Assembly (NCBI GenBank): GCA_025454875.1
Contig: JALONP010000016.1
Span: 27,918 to 91,917 of the forward strand
Direction of reading: 5' to 3'
From: Bacteroidia bacterium
Lineage (GTDB): Bacteria; Bacteroidota; Bacteroidia; UKL13-3
DNA length: 64,000 nt
Shown here: positions 1 to 11,311 of the stretch, one piece after another
Layout: each line of letters begins with the position of its first letter
Numbering within the stretch: the stretch's first letter is position 1
The notes under the pieces: model-generated
Told to the model about the DNA's origin: nothing
The model's input: the letters and a program-made list of their open reading frames with translations, nothing else
Database searches by the model: none
Made by a program: the position numbers and the translations under genes

Positions 1-1
1 G

Positions 2-1351
2 ATTTTTACCTTAATTATTGGATTAATATTTATCTTTTGGATTAGTGCTAAGCTTGCATTGGTAATGCTTGCAGTGGTACCTGTTATTGCGGTATTAGCA
101 GTTGTGTTTGGAATGCGCATTCGAAAAATTGCGCGTAAAGCCCAAGATCAGTTAGCTGAGAGCGGAACAATTGTACAAGAAACATTTCAAGGAATCAGCA
201 TCGTAAAGGCATTTACAAGTGAAGCATATGAAATTAACCGTTATGTAAAGAGCATTTATGCTGTGGTAAATACGGCAATTAACAATGCAAGGTACCGGGG
301 GGCATTTATCTCATTTATGATTTTTAGTGTTTTTGGTGCCATTGCCTTTGTAATGTGGTATGGAGCTGGTATGATCCAAAGTGGCGAATTAACCATCGGA
401 GCGTTAACCATGTTTGTTATTTTTAGCATGTTTGTTGGAGGAACCTTTGCGGGATTTGCGGATATGTTCAGCCAATTACAAAAAACACTAGGCGCAACAC
501 AAAGCATTCGCGAAATTTTACGATCAGAAGGAGAAGATATTGATGTAAGCAGCAAGCCGATTTCGAGTAATTATTTGCTTAAGGGAAACATCTCTTTTCA
601 ACAACTGGCCTTTAGTTATCCGAGCAGAACAGATGTACCTGTATTGAAGGATATATCAATTGAAGCGCACAATGGGCAGCAAATTGCAATTGTAGGCCCA
701 AGTGGCGCGGGTAAAAGCACCATCGCTTCTTTGCTGCTGCGTTTTTATGAGCCAACTGCTGGACAGATTTTGTTTGACGGAAGAAACGCAAACGAATTCC
801 CAATTAGCCAACTTCGGAAACAAATGGCTTTTGTTCCGCAGGATGTAATCTTGTTTGGTGGAACCATCAAAGAGAATATTGCATATGGTAAACCTGATGC
901 TTCTGAGCAGGAGATTATGGAAGCTGCGCAAAAGGCCAATGCACATCAATTTATTGAACAGTTTCCAGATCAATACAATACCATTGTTGGTGAGCGAGGT
1001 ATTAAGTTAAGCGGTGGGCAAAGGCAGCGAATAGCTATTGCACGTGCTATTTTAAAGAATCCAGCAATATTAATTTTAGACGAAGCTACTTCATCACTTG
1101 ATAGTGAAAGTGAACAATTGGTTCAAGAAGCGTTGGATAATTTAATGAAAGATCGCACATCAATTATAATTGCGCATCGGTTAAGCACTATTCGCAACGC
1201 CAACAAAATTATCGTGATTGATAAAGGGGTGGTAACCGAAAATGGAACGCATGAGGAGTTAATGAAACACAATGGACTTTATCGAAAACTGAATGAAATG
1301 CAGTTTGAATTTGGAAGTAATACACTCAAAGCTCTGCCAAATCAAATTTGA
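2..1351 (+). CDS. ABC transporter, fused permease and ATPase (5' truncated)
   Basis: The reading frame is open to the left edge, so the N-terminus lies outside the window. The first part holds hydrophobic membrane segments of a type I exporter. The C-terminal half is a complete nucleotide-binding domain: Walker A (GPSGAGKST), Q-loop region (FVPQDVILF), signature LSGGQRQR, Walker B with catalytic Glu (ILILDEATSSLD) and H-loop (IIAHRLS). This is the MsbA/BmrA half-transporter architecture, which works as a homodimer and exports lipids or drugs in the inner membrane. The substrate cannot be told from sequence. It is followed closely by tRNA-Pro. Confidence 0.93.
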   Translation: MFTLIIGLIFIFWISAKLALVMLAVVPVIAVLAVVFGMRIRKIARKAQDQLAESGTIVQETFQGISIVKAFTSEAYEINRYVKSIYAVVNTAINNARYRGAFISFMIFSVFGAIAFVMWYGAGMIQSGELTIGALTMFVIFSMFVGGTFAGFADMFSQLQKTLGATQSIREILRSEGEDIDVSSKPISSNYLLKGNISFQQLAFSYPSRTDVPVLKDISIEAHNGQQIAIVGPSGAGKSTIASLLLRFYEPTAGQILFDGRNANEFPISQLRKQMAFVPQDVILFGGTIKENIAYGKPDASEQEIMEAAQKANAHQFIEQFPDQYNTIVGERGIKLSGGQRQRIAIARAILKNPAILILDEATSSLDSESEQLVQEALDNLMKDRTSIIIAHRLSTIRNANKIIVIDKGVVTENGTHEELMKHNGLYRKLNEMQFEFGSNTLKALPNQI

Positions 1352-1407
1352 TTATCTGAATTGAATTAATTTAATTTGATTCCTTTTTCAAACTGAACAA
1401 ACGCCAT

Positions 1408-1481
1408 CGGGGTGTAGCGTAGCCTGGTATCGCGCCAGCATGGGGTGCTGGAGGTCGTAGGTTCGAATCCTGCCACTCCGA
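1408..1481 (+). tRNA. tRNA-Pro (anticodon GGG)
   Basis: A 74-nt cloverleaf. The 7-bp acceptor stem pairs CGGGGTG with CACTCCG, with one G-U. The anticodon stem CCAGC/GCTGG closes a 7-nt loop ATGGGGT with T33 and anticodon GGG. The T arm is GTAGG-TTCGAAT-CCTGC. The C1-G72 pair is typical of bacterial tRNA-Pro. The discriminator is A and no CCA is encoded. Confidence 0.95.
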
Positions 1482-1511
1482 CTTTTTTAAAATAATGCAA
1501 CCAAACGGCTC

Positions 1512-1545
1512 GCAACTACAAAGGCACAATTGTCTTTGTAGTTGC
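1512..1545 (+). repeat. Perfect inverted repeat / hairpin upstream of the glycosyltransferase
   Basis: Arms GCAACTACAAAG (1512-1523) and CTTTGTAGTTGC (1534-1545) are fully complementary. The 10-nt spacer can extend the stem by about three pairs, leaving a 4-nt loop. No T-run follows, so it is not a standard intrinsic terminator. It lies between tRNA-Pro and the glycosyltransferase and covers the upstream TTG codon at 1542, which argues against that codon being a start. Confidence 0.7.
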
Positions 1546-1604
1546 AACTAAAAATAGGAGAGAGAATAAATGCATTTTGTTCTATCATTGCACCTATTCG
1601 AAGT

Positions 1605-3065
1605 ATGTCATATTCTCTTGTTTTTGATTGGTTCATGTACTCGTTGGCTGCTCTATATTTTGTTTGCCAAACGCATTTGTTTATTATTAGCTTAGCCCAA
1701 TTTTTATTGTTGCTTCATAGTATACGGTTACGTCCTTCTAAACTAAATCATTCTTTACCCGATTTGCCATTTGTTACCATTCAATTGCCTGTTTACAATG
1801 AGAAATACATGGTGCAAGAATTGATTGAGTGCGTTGTAAACATGAATTATCCAGCGCATTTGTTGGAAATTCAATTATTAGATGATTCAACAGACGAAAC
1901 TACCAGTATCATTGAATCGGTAATTAAAAATACAAAAACAGATTTTACCATAAATCATATTAAGCGAAATGAGCGCTTAGGCTTTAAAGCAGGTGCACTT
2001 AAAAATGGATTAACAAGTGCCAAAGGAGAGTTTATTGCAATATTCGATGCCGATTTTAGGCCATCCCCTGAATTTTTAACATCTACATTGCCAGCTTTTC
2101 AAGATGAAAAATTAGGGATGGTTCAAACAAGATGTGGTTATAAGAACAGATCACAAACATTGATTACAAGGACACTTGCTTTTGGTATGGATCTGTATTA
2201 CTGTATCGAACAGGGTGGTAGGTACCAAGCTGGCGTCTTTTTTCTGTTTAATGGAACCAGTGGAATCTGGCGTAGGACTTGCATTGAAGAGGCCGGCAAC
2301 TGGTCGAGCGATACGCTTGCAGAAGATATGGATTTAAGCTATCGGGCGCAACTAAAAGGCTGGAAGTTTAAATACATGGAGCAACCGCAAACAAATGGAG
2401 AGTTAGCGCCATTAATTGCCGCAGTGCGCGTGCAACAATACAGGTGGATTAAAGGAGGAATGGAGTGTGGACTCAAGCTGCTTCCATTAATTTGGAAACA
2501 ACCATTGGGTATTTATAAAAAATTTCATGCCTATGTTCAGTTGTCCAATAGTTTCGCCTTTTTAAGTATTTTTATTTGTTCTGTTCTGAGTATTCCCATG
2601 ATGTATATTAAGGATGTATACAATGTAACATTCGCTCCTGCATCCATGTTTGTATTCGGATCATTGGTTTTATTGCTTCAAGTTTTTGTTTCCATATTAA
2701 AGTCAAAGGAATATTACCTCAAATCTAACTTTTTTTATGAGGCGTTTTATTACATGCCTTTATCCTTAATTATTTTTGGCGGGTTGTATACCGAAAATGC
2801 GAGGGCAGCCATGCATGGTTTGTTGCGCAGAAAAACACCATTTATTCGCACACCAAAAGTGGGTAACAATATATCTAAAAGTGCTTACGTGCAAAAGTCA
2901 ACAATCCGATTGGTTAATCTTTTTGAACTGATCTTCATTCTATATTTTATCTTAGGTGCAGGCCTTGCTTTTTATTATAACAACTATGATTTTTTTACTT
3001 TTCATATTTGTTTAATCATTGGCTATGCGACCATATTTTACCATTCAACCACTGAAAACCGATAA
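1605..3065 (+). CDS. Processive family 2 glycosyltransferase (cellulose-synthase-like)
   Basis: A membrane glycosyltransferase of about 486 residues. One N-terminal membrane segment is followed by a GT-A domain with the D,D,D,QxxRW signature: LDDSTDET (about residues 92-99), DAD (148-150), ED (240-241) and QQYRW (277-281). Several transmembrane helices follow. This is the pattern of BcsA-like enzymes that polymerise and extrude polysaccharide, or of ceramide glucosyltransferase relatives; the product is unknown. I chose ATG 1605 because an in-frame TTG at 1542 sits in a hairpin. A well-placed AGGAGAG precedes an out-of-frame ATG at 1570 that opens a 41-codon hydrophobic ORF, so the true start is uncertain. 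Confidence 0.85.
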   Translation: MSYSLVFDWFMYSLAALYFVCQTHLFIISLAQFLLLLHSIRLRPSKLNHSLPDLPFVTIQLPVYNEKYMVQELIECVVNMNYPAHLLEIQLLDDSTDETTSIIESVIKNTKTDFTINHIKRNERLGFKAGALKNGLTSAKGEFIAIFDADFRPSPEFLTSTLPAFQDEKLGMVQTRCGYKNRSQTLITRTLAFGMDLYYCIEQGGRYQAGVFFLFNGTSGIWRRTCIEEAGNWSSDTLAEDMDLSYRAQLKGWKFKYMEQPQTNGELAPLIAAVRVQQYRWIKGGMECGLKLLPLIWKQPLGIYKKFHAYVQLSNSFAFLSIFICSVLSIPMMYIKDVYNVTFAPASMFVFGSLVLLLQVFVSILKSKEYYLKSNFFYEAFYYMPLSLIIFGGLYTENARAAMHGLLRRKTPFIRTPKVGNNISKSAYVQKSTIRLVNLFELIFILYFILGAGLAFYYNNYDFFTFHICLIIGYATIFYHSTTENR

Positions 3066-3068
3066 GGA

Positions 3069-3088
3069 ATTGTAACTGTAATTACAAT
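3069..3088. repeat. Small hairpin between convergent genes
   Basis: ATTGTAA and TTACAAT (7 bp) are separated by 6 nt, just after the glycosyltransferase stop and before the converging ABC-F gene. There is no T-tract, so a terminator role is only possible. Confidence 0.35.
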
Positions 3089-3160
3089 ACAGATTTGGGT
3101 TGGAACTCATTAGTAAAAGGTCATTATGAAAGTAAACAAATTCAGTATTGCCTTGCTATT

Positions 3161-4831
<1,671 letters not shown>

Positions 4832-4988
4832 TTATAAACATCACTAGATATTCCTTTTTTATAAGGAAGTTGCCAGTAATCCACACGTTTTTGGCTGATT
4901 TACTAATATTTATCAACCATTGATAAAACTAAATGAATTTACAACGTGTTAACCTTATTTTCGCATCCAATTAACATCAATTTTATTC

Positions 4989-6245
4989 ATGGATATTTTT
5001 GAAAAATTAGCTAAGAAAGCAGGTCCATTGGGCCAACACGCAGATGATGCTTACGGTTATTATATGTTTCCTAAACTTGAAGGGTCCATTGGTCCTCGCA
5101 TGACTTTTAGAGGTAAACAGATGCTCAATTGGAGTTTAAACAACTATTTAGGTTTGGCTAACCATCCCGAAGTTCGCAAAGCCGATGCCGAGGCTACTGA
5201 AGAGTATGGATTGGCTTATCCGATGGGAGCTCGAATGATGAGTGGTAACTCGGTTTTTCACGAGCAATTAGACCGCGAATTAGCTGATTTTGTGGATAAA
5301 GAGGACGCAGTACTGCTCAATTACGGATACCAAGGAATGGTGAGTGCAATCGATGCACTAGTAGATAGGCATGATGTAATTGTTTACGATGCTGAAAGCC
5401 ATGCTTGTATTGTTGATGGGGTAAGGTTGCATATGGGTAAACGTTTTTTATACAAACACAATGATGCCGCTAGCCTCGAACAACAATTAGTAAGAGCCAA
5501 GAAAATTACTGACGAAACGGGAGGTGGTATTTTGGTTATTACCGAAGGTGTATTTGGGATGACGGGTGCCCAAGGAAATATTGCCGAGATAGTAGCTTTA
5601 AAGAAAAAATATGATTTCAGGTTGTTTGTAGATGACGCGCATGGTTTTGGTTCTATCGGAAAAGAAGGCAGAGGAATCGGTTTTGAGCAAAACTGCAACG
5701 ATGGAATTGATGTTTATTTCGGAACATTTGCCAAAAGCATGGCCCTGATTGGTGGTTTTGTGGCCGCTAAAAAGTCAGTTGTTAAATACCTTCGTTACAA
5801 TCTTCGCTCTCAAATTTATGCTAAGTCGGTTCCAATGCCTATCGTTAAAGGGGCGTTGAAACGTTTGGATTTAATCAGAAAACATCCAGAATATAAAGAG
5901 CAATTGTGGACAATCGTAAATGCGTTGCAAGGCGGACTTAAAAAAGCAGGTTTTGATATTGGGCATACCAATTCATGCGTTACACCAGTGATGATGAAAG
6001 GAACTGTTGGAGAAGCTACGGCAGTTGTTCATGATTTGCGTGAAAACTATGGTATTTTTTGCTCTGTGGTTGTATATCCTGTAATTCCTAAGGGCATGAT
6101 TTTGCTACGTTTGATTCCTACTGCAGTTCATACCTTAGATGATGTGAACGAAACCATTGCAGCATTTTCTGCTATTCGCAGCAAACTTGAAGAAGGAGCT
6201 TACCGTGTTGAACAAGGAATTGTATCAATGGGTGAATCACACTAA
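4989..6245 (+). CDS. PLP-dependent acyltransferase, probable serine palmitoyltransferase
   Basis: A 418-residue alpha-oxoamine synthase (AONS/KBL/SPT family), fold type I PLP enzyme. Visible motifs are the substrate-entry segment SLNNYLGLA (about 49-57), the PLP-contacting DDAHGFG (215-221) and the Schiff-base lysine in GTFAKS (K249). Family members condense an amino acid with an acyl-CoA. The long N-terminus (GYYMFPKLEG) and GTFAKSMALIGGF resemble the Bacteroidota enzymes assigned to sphingolipid synthesis rather than BioF. No biotin genes are nearby. KBL or BioF remains possible. It stands alone and ends at a strong hairpin. Confidence 0.78.
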   Translation: MDIFEKLAKKAGPLGQHADDAYGYYMFPKLEGSIGPRMTFRGKQMLNWSLNNYLGLANHPEVRKADAEATEEYGLAYPMGARMMSGNSVFHEQLDRELADFVDKEDAVLLNYGYQGMVSAIDALVDRHDVIVYDAESHACIVDGVRLHMGKRFLYKHNDAASLEQQLVRAKKITDETGGGILVITEGVFGMTGAQGNIAEIVALKKKYDFRLFVDDAHGFGSIGKEGRGIGFEQNCNDGIDVYFGTFAKSMALIGGFVAAKKSVVKYLRYNLRSQIYAKSVPMPIVKGALKRLDLIRKHPEYKEQLWTIVNALQGGLKKAGFDIGHTNSCVTPVMMKGTVGEATAVVHDLRENYGIFCSVVVYPVIPKGMILLRLIPTAVHTLDDVNETIAAFSAIRSKLEEGAYRVEQGIVSMGESH

Positions 6246-6267
6246 ATGTAGCGTTAATTTTTATACT

Positions 6268-6296
6268 AAAGCCGGCCTCTTAGGTTGGCTTTTTTT
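6268..6296 (+). terminator. Intrinsic terminator after the SPT-like gene
   Basis: Stem AAAGCCGGCC / GGTTGGCTTT (10 pairs, two G-U), loop TCTTA, followed by seven Ts. It also overlaps the stop of the converging lipoprotein gene, so it may serve both directions. Confidence 0.85.
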
Positions 6297-7068
6297 ATGG
6301 CTTGAGCAATCGTGTAATTTTAGCAGCTGGGATTGTTAACTCAGTTGCCCCCATTACATAGGGGCCTATCTCATAACGATTGTAATAAAAAGTGATGCCA
6401 CTGTCTGAAAAGTAAAAGTTATTGTTTAAGCTAAAGTGGTTATTGGGGAAATTGTATCCAGCCTCTTCAAGTCCGGTATTTGGGTTTATGCCCTTGAGTG
6501 CACAAAAAATTGGTTCACCAATTGTTGTCAGTTTTTGAATAGCCGTACTATCAAAGAAGTCTGATAGATTGAGTTTCTTTCCAGTTCTTTTGTCAATAAC
6601 AAAGTATTTGGTAAGCGAATTTGGATGTGCTCCGCCTGTAAAAAAATCTTCTGAGTAGGCAAGCGTAATCCATTTACGAGTTTGTTTTTGCACTACCAAT
6701 GATTGATTGGCAGTCCAATTTATCTTTGAGTCAGGGTAGTTGTGCTTAAAATCGGTATACGATTTTAAAAAGCCATTCATTATACTGTCAATTGCTGAGT
6801 CGCTGTTAGAATTATTGGTAAATAACAATTGTTGTAGGGCATTCAAGCTATCATTTAAAGGGGCTTCAGCATTTATAAACAATGGATATTCAAATTGAAT
6901 AAAGGTACAGTTTGGATTTTGTGGATCGCAGTCTTGGTCCGATTGGGTTCTCAAAATCATCTCATAACTTAGGCTATCAGGTAATGGATTCATCGTTGTG
7001 GTTTGATTTGAATGAACACAGGCTTCAAATAGTACCAATCCAAAGAGAATGATTATAGAGTGTTTCAT
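6295..7068 (-). CDS. Lipoprotein with DUF3298-like domain
   Basis: A 257-residue protein with an N-terminal lipoprotein signal: hydrophobic stretch then FEAC, with the Cys at about residue 16. The C-terminal half (YFVIDKRTGKKLNLSDFF ... FYFSDSGITFYYNRYEIGPY) matches the DUF3298/RsiV-type fold found in Bacteroidota lipoproteins and in lysozyme-binding anti-sigma factors. No active site is visible. Probably membrane-anchored and facing the periplasm or surface; function unknown. It converges with the SPT-like gene across a shared hairpin. Confidence 0.8.
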   Translation of the reverse strand: MKHSIIILFGLVLFEACVHSNQTTTMNPLPDSLSYEMILRTQSDQDCDPQNPNCTFIQFEYPLFINAEAPLNDSLNALQQLLFTNNSNSDSAIDSIMNGFLKSYTDFKHNYPDSKINWTANQSLVVQKQTRKWITLAYSEDFFTGGAHPNSLTKYFVIDKRTGKKLNLSDFFDSTAIQKLTTIGEPIFCALKGINPNTGLEEAGYNFPNNHFSLNNNFYFSDSGITFYYNRYEIGPYVMGATELTIPAAKITRLLKP

Positions 7069-7370
7069 AAGGAAGCAAAGTAAGATACCGATAGTTAAGG
7101 ATGCAAGTACAATTATTAATTATAAGACAACTGTTCGCTTGCTCAATTATAAATTGATTGCAGATGGTTCGTTAATCAATTTGATTTCAGTCGACTTTAA
7201 GTTATTTAATAGGATTCTTGGATAATGTATTGTTAGATTGATTCTATCTAATGAGTTTGGCTTAATATCATGATGAACTAAACTTCATATAAACATTAAC
7301 GTATCCTAACAAACGCAAAAAGTTCTGGTAATATACCTAGCTCAGTTTTGTACAGCAAAAAAATAACTTT
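7069..7370. other. Intergenic region without recognisable gene
   Basis: An AT-rich gap between the divergent DUF3298-like and PhoX-like genes. It must hold both promoters, but I see no clean TAnnTTTG element, repeat or RNA gene in it. Confidence 0.5.
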
Positions 7371-9266
7371 ATGAAAAAACTATTACTTTCTACTCTAACA
7401 GTTGGTTTTGCTCTTGCAACTACCGCGCAAATCCCTTTTCCAGTGAACATTGACACTGCTTGGAGCACCAAAACAGTTTGGATGCCGCGTTCGCCATTAA
7501 CTTACCAAACCTTATTTGTTGGTGGAACAGATACAGTGCAAACAACTGCTACTTATGGTAAAGCTGCAGGCCAAGCATTAGCTAAGCAATGGCACGATTT
7601 CATTGGTTTTACTCCAGAAACTGATCCTGTTAAAATTGCTGAGGGTGATTTAGGATGGATTACTGTTAATCATGAAATGACGATTAAAAATGATAGCATT
7701 GGCGATGGTGGTGGAATGACTGTTTTTAAATTGCGTAGGTTAAATGGAGATGTATTGGAAATTGTTCCTCAAACATTAGCAGACGGGCGTAACGGTAAAT
7801 TTTTCAATATCGATTTTGTAAATACGGTTGGTGAAACTGGGATGAACTGCGGTGGTATTTCGACTGATGATGGACGTATTTGGACGGCTGAAGAGTGGAT
7901 GCAGAACAGCAATACTGCCATTTTTAATAATGGGAATAATTTCCGCGATACAACCGATTTTGTAATTGGTACAACAACTCCTGCTGGGTTTCCTGGGTTT
8001 AATGGTAGAACAATAAAACGTTTTCAAAATTTGAATTGGTTTGTTGAAGTAGATCCTAAATCGGGGAAAGCAATTCGCAAGCAATACAATTGGGGACGTG
8101 CTGGTTGGGAAGGCGGTGCTTTAATGCCGGATAATAAAACAGTTTATTTATTTGATGATAATACCCCAGGTTTGTTAGGAAAGTTTATCGCAACCACTGC
8201 CGGTGACTTTACTGCCGGACAATTGTACGTGCATGGCCAAAATACTCCTGGAAATTGGATTGCAATTGAAAACAATTTGGATACGCTAATTGCATTACGC
8301 ACAGTTGCTTTACGCAGAGGTGCTACTATGTTCACTCGCTTGGAGTGGGGAGCATTAAATAAAACCAACGGAAAAATATATGTTACAGAAACTGGAAATG
8401 ATAATCCAGGAACAGCATTTAAAAATGGAGCCAGTGCAAGCGGAACAATACCTAATCACCTAGTATCTGCTTACAAAAACAGATATCAAACAGTAAATGG
8501 CATGCCTTTCCCTGGAACAGACGCTGTTGCTTCAGATTCGGTTCGGAATGGTGCATTTAAAGATTATTACGGTCGTGTGTTAGAAATTAATCCGGAATCA
8601 GGAGAGGTAAAATCTTTCTTAGAAGGTGGACCTTACCTTAATTCATCAACATCTCAAGCATCTTCAGCTTATCCTAATATACATTTATCAAATCCCGATG
8701 GTTTAAACTTTGCATATATTAATGGTAAAACATACATGATTGTGCAGGAAGATTTGAACGGACGTACATGGAACCGTATGCCAGCTGAATTCCAAAGTGG
8801 AAGCCAAACAGTATGCGAGTCATTCTTACTTGATATGGCAAATGCTAACCCAACTTATAATGATTTGGTTCGTATCACGGCATGCGCTCCAGGTGCAGAG
8901 ATCACGGGTGGTATTGCATTAGATTCAAAGACTTTTTTATTCAACTCTCAACATCCAGATGCTGGAAATATCTTCCCATACAACAACTCTTTAACGTATG
9001 CTGTGAGTGGTTGGGATGGTGTGCCAACTGCCATTAACGAGTACTTTCAATCAACTCAAAATTCAAAAGGATTTACCGCATATCCAAACCCTGTTGCATC
9101 CGAACTTACGTTGAATAAAGTGACAGATGTGGCTATTTATGATATGACTGGAAAGCGCGTTAAGGTAATGCGGAATACACAAAAGATTGATGTATCTGAT
9201 TTGAAACCTGGTGCTTATTTCTTATTGAATGCTGACGGAGACAAAATAAAAGTTATCGTACAATAA
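7371..9266 (+). CDS. Secreted PhoX-like (DUF839) protein with type IX sorting domain
   Basis: A 631-residue exported protein. The Sec signal peptide (MKKLLLSTLTVGFALATTAQ) is followed by a body resembling PhoX/DUF839 beta-propeller phosphatases, with segments such as EWGALNKTNGKIYVTETG, YYGRVLEINPESGEV and LSNPDGLNFA. The last ~65 residues are a typical type IX secretion tail: YPNPV, then VAIYDMTGKRV and LKPGAYFLL. PhoX enzymes are Ca/Fe-dependent alkaline phosphatases; whether this member keeps the metal site was not established. Probably secreted or attached to the cell surface. Its own terminator separates it from the redox operon downstream. Confidence 0.85.
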   Translation: MKKLLLSTLTVGFALATTAQIPFPVNIDTAWSTKTVWMPRSPLTYQTLFVGGTDTVQTTATYGKAAGQALAKQWHDFIGFTPETDPVKIAEGDLGWITVNHEMTIKNDSIGDGGGMTVFKLRRLNGDVLEIVPQTLADGRNGKFFNIDFVNTVGETGMNCGGISTDDGRIWTAEEWMQNSNTAIFNNGNNFRDTTDFVIGTTTPAGFPGFNGRTIKRFQNLNWFVEVDPKSGKAIRKQYNWGRAGWEGGALMPDNKTVYLFDDNTPGLLGKFIATTAGDFTAGQLYVHGQNTPGNWIAIENNLDTLIALRTVALRRGATMFTRLEWGALNKTNGKIYVTETGNDNPGTAFKNGASASGTIPNHLVSAYKNRYQTVNGMPFPGTDAVASDSVRNGAFKDYYGRVLEINPESGEVKSFLEGGPYLNSSTSQASSAYPNIHLSNPDGLNFAYINGKTYMIVQEDLNGRTWNRMPAEFQSGSQTVCESFLLDMANANPTYNDLVRITACAPGAEITGGIALDSKTFLFNSQHPDAGNIFPYNNSLTYAVSGWDGVPTAINEYFQSTQNSKGFTAYPNPVASELTLNKVTDVAIYDMTGKRVKVMRNTQKIDVSDLKPGAYFLLNADGDKIKVIVQ

Positions 9267-9292
9267 GGAATTATTTCGAGCATATTTTTAAA

Positions 9293-9327
9293 AAAAACCT
9301 GAAGACATTGATTGTCTTCAGGTTTTT
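9293..9327 (+). terminator. Intrinsic terminator after the PhoX-like gene
   Basis: A 14-bp perfect stem AAAAACCTGAAGAC / GTCTTCAGGTTTTT with a 7-nt loop. The T-run forms the end of the right arm. Confidence 0.92.
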
Positions 9328-9364
9328 GCGTACATAAACTTTCCAGTAAATTTAGTATACGAAG

Positions 9365-11311
9365 ATGTTAAAGAGGAAGCTTTTTATTTCAATATCCAGC
9401 TGTGTATTCTTAGCGACAGTTGCAATGCTCGCCATGTTTTCATTTAAACAGGTTGATTTTTCACCTAATCAAGCGATCGTTAAGCAGTATGTTACCGATT
9501 TTGAAACCTTAAAAGTCAAAGCAGCCCACTTTTATCAAATTGTATCTGGATATCAAAAAAGCAATGAGGGTAATGAGCAATTGGTTAGAGCATATTATGA
9601 AGTGCGCACTGCTTTCAAAAAGGTAGAATTTATATGGGAATATGTCGATCCAATTTATGTTAAAGAGTGGGTAAATGGTGCGCCTTTACCCAAGTTAGAT
9701 AAATCAGCTCCTCAATTGGTAATTATCGACCCTAAGGGGTTACAAGTTATCGATGAGTTGTTATTCGCAGATGAGTTGGATTTAAACGAACTCTCCAAGG
9801 TAACCATCGAACTCAATAAGGCCATTCAAGATTATCCCATTCAGCAAAAGTTAAGTGATAGGGTTATTTTGGAAGGAATGCGCATTGAGTTAATTAGGCT
9901 TTTCAATCTGGGATTAACTGGATTTGACGTCCCCGCTTCCAATAGGGCTTTAGAGGATGCTCAGGTTGTATTTGCAAAAATTGAATCCACACTTTCGTTC
10001 TACACAGAGGCTGTTCAGCAAAAAAATCAAGTAGTTTCAATTGCATGTAATGAAGCAATTGTTAAAGGGAAGAAGCAATTAAATGCTGATGTCGATTTTG
10101 ACTCTTTTGACCGTTTAAAATTCCTTATTGAAGTTGTAAATCCTTTGTATAAATCTATTGGACAAATGCAGCAATTGCTTGAAGTAGAATCAATATATGA
10201 GGTTGTGCCTTCGAGTTCCAAGATTGCATTGAACTACAATGCAACAAATTTGTTCGCTAGTGACTTTTTGAATCCTTTTTATTATGTCAATTTGCCGCAA
10301 AAAAGATATACTCCTGAATTGGTCGAATTAGGTAAGTATTTGTTTTTTGATCCTTTATTATCAGCATCCAATGAAAGAAGCTGTGCCAGTTGCCACAATC
10401 CCCAAAAAGGGTTTACAGATGGACTAGCAAAAAGCGTGGCCACTGGGTTTAATGGAACTGTTGACCGTAACTCTCCTACATTGTTAAATGTGGTATACAG
10501 TGAACGTTTTTTTCATGATTTACGTGCCGATGCGTTAGAAGACCAGATGGAACATGTTGTTGCGAGTGACAAAGAGTTTAATACAAATATTATTGCGATA
10601 ATGCGTAAACTTTCATTAAGCAACGAATACCAGCAACGATTTAATCAGCTATTTGCTGATTACCCTAACCCTATCAACCAACAAACCATTTCATTTGCAA
10701 TAAGCGCATACGTGAGTTCGTTGCATTCTTTTAATTCACCGTTTGATCACTTTGTGCGTGGTGAAGCTAGTAACTTAACCGCTTCGGCAAAACGTGGTTT
10801 CAATTTATTCATGGGTAAAGCTGCTTGTGGTACGTGCCACTTCGCGCCAAACTTTAATGGAACTGTTCCCCCACTTTACATAGAAAGTGAAAGCGAGGTT
10901 CTTGGCGTTCTAGCAAATCCATATGATAAGGTTCTAATATTGGATAAAGATGAAGGACGAATCTCAGCCAAGCTAAAAGAAGGTGCTCCCTTTTACCGTT
11001 ATTCTTTTAAAACACCTACTATTCGTAATGTTGCATTAACTGCACCTTACATGCATAACGGTGCATACGCAACAATAGAAGACGTAATTGATTTTTACAA
11101 TAATGGAGGTGGCCTAGGTATTGGATTAGCAGTTCCTTACCAAACATTATCATCCGATTCGCTGCATTTAACCAAACAAGAAAAGGCTGATCTCATTGAA
11201 TTTATGAAAGCACTCACTGACACAACTGGTTTAACAAGCAAACCAATCGTATTGCCATTGGTACAAGGAGAAAGCTTATTAAACAATCGAAAGGTTGGGG
11301 GCAATTACTAA
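9365..11311 (+). CDS. Di-heme cytochrome c peroxidase/MauG-like protein with helical N-terminal domain
   Basis: 648 residues with an N-terminal membrane/signal segment. About 280 helical residues follow that resemble the imelysin-type region fused to many Bacteroidota peroxidases. The C-terminal part is a CcpA/MauG domain with two heme c sites, CASCH (340-344) and CGTCH (488-492), and the late motif YMHNGAYATIEDV. The family reduces H2O2 or performs MauG-like oxidations in the periplasm. Its stop overlaps the Rieske start (TAATG), so the pair is translationally coupled; the third gene overlaps in turn. Confidence 0.93.
   Translation: MLKRKLFISISSCVFLATVAMLAMFSFKQVDFSPNQAIVKQYVTDFETLKVKAAHFYQIVSGYQKSNEGNEQLVRAYYEVRTAFKKVEFIWEYVDPIYVKEWVNGAPLPKLDKSAPQLVIIDPKGLQVIDELLFADELDLNELSKVTIELNKAIQDYPIQQKLSDRVILEGMRIELIRLFNLGLTGFDVPASNRALEDAQVVFAKIESTLSFYTEAVQQKNQVVSIACNEAIVKGKKQLNADVDFDSFDRLKFLIEVVNPLYKSIGQMQQLLEVESIYEVVPSSSKIALNYNATNLFASDFLNPFYYVNLPQKRYTPELVELGKYLFFDPLLSASNERSCASCHNPQKGFTDGLAKSVATGFNGTVDRNSPTLLNVVYSERFFHDLRADALEDQMEHVVASDKEFNTNIIAIMRKLSLSNEYQQRFNQLFADYPNPINQQTISFAISAYVSSLHSFNSPFDHFVRGEASNLTASAKRGFNLFMGKAACGTCHFAPNFNGTVPPLYIESESEVLGVLANPYDKVLILDKDEGRISAKLKEGAPFYRYSFKTPTIRNVALTAPYMHNGAYATIEDVIDFYNNGGGLGIGLAVPYQTLSSDSLHLTKQEKADLIEFMKALTDTTGLTSKPIVLPLVQGESLLNNRKVGGNY

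Noticed and set aside
1542..1604. TTG 1542 as the glycosyltransferase start
   Set aside because: It lies in the right arm of a stable hairpin, and the extra 21 residues look non-coding. ATG 1605 precedes the first membrane helix.
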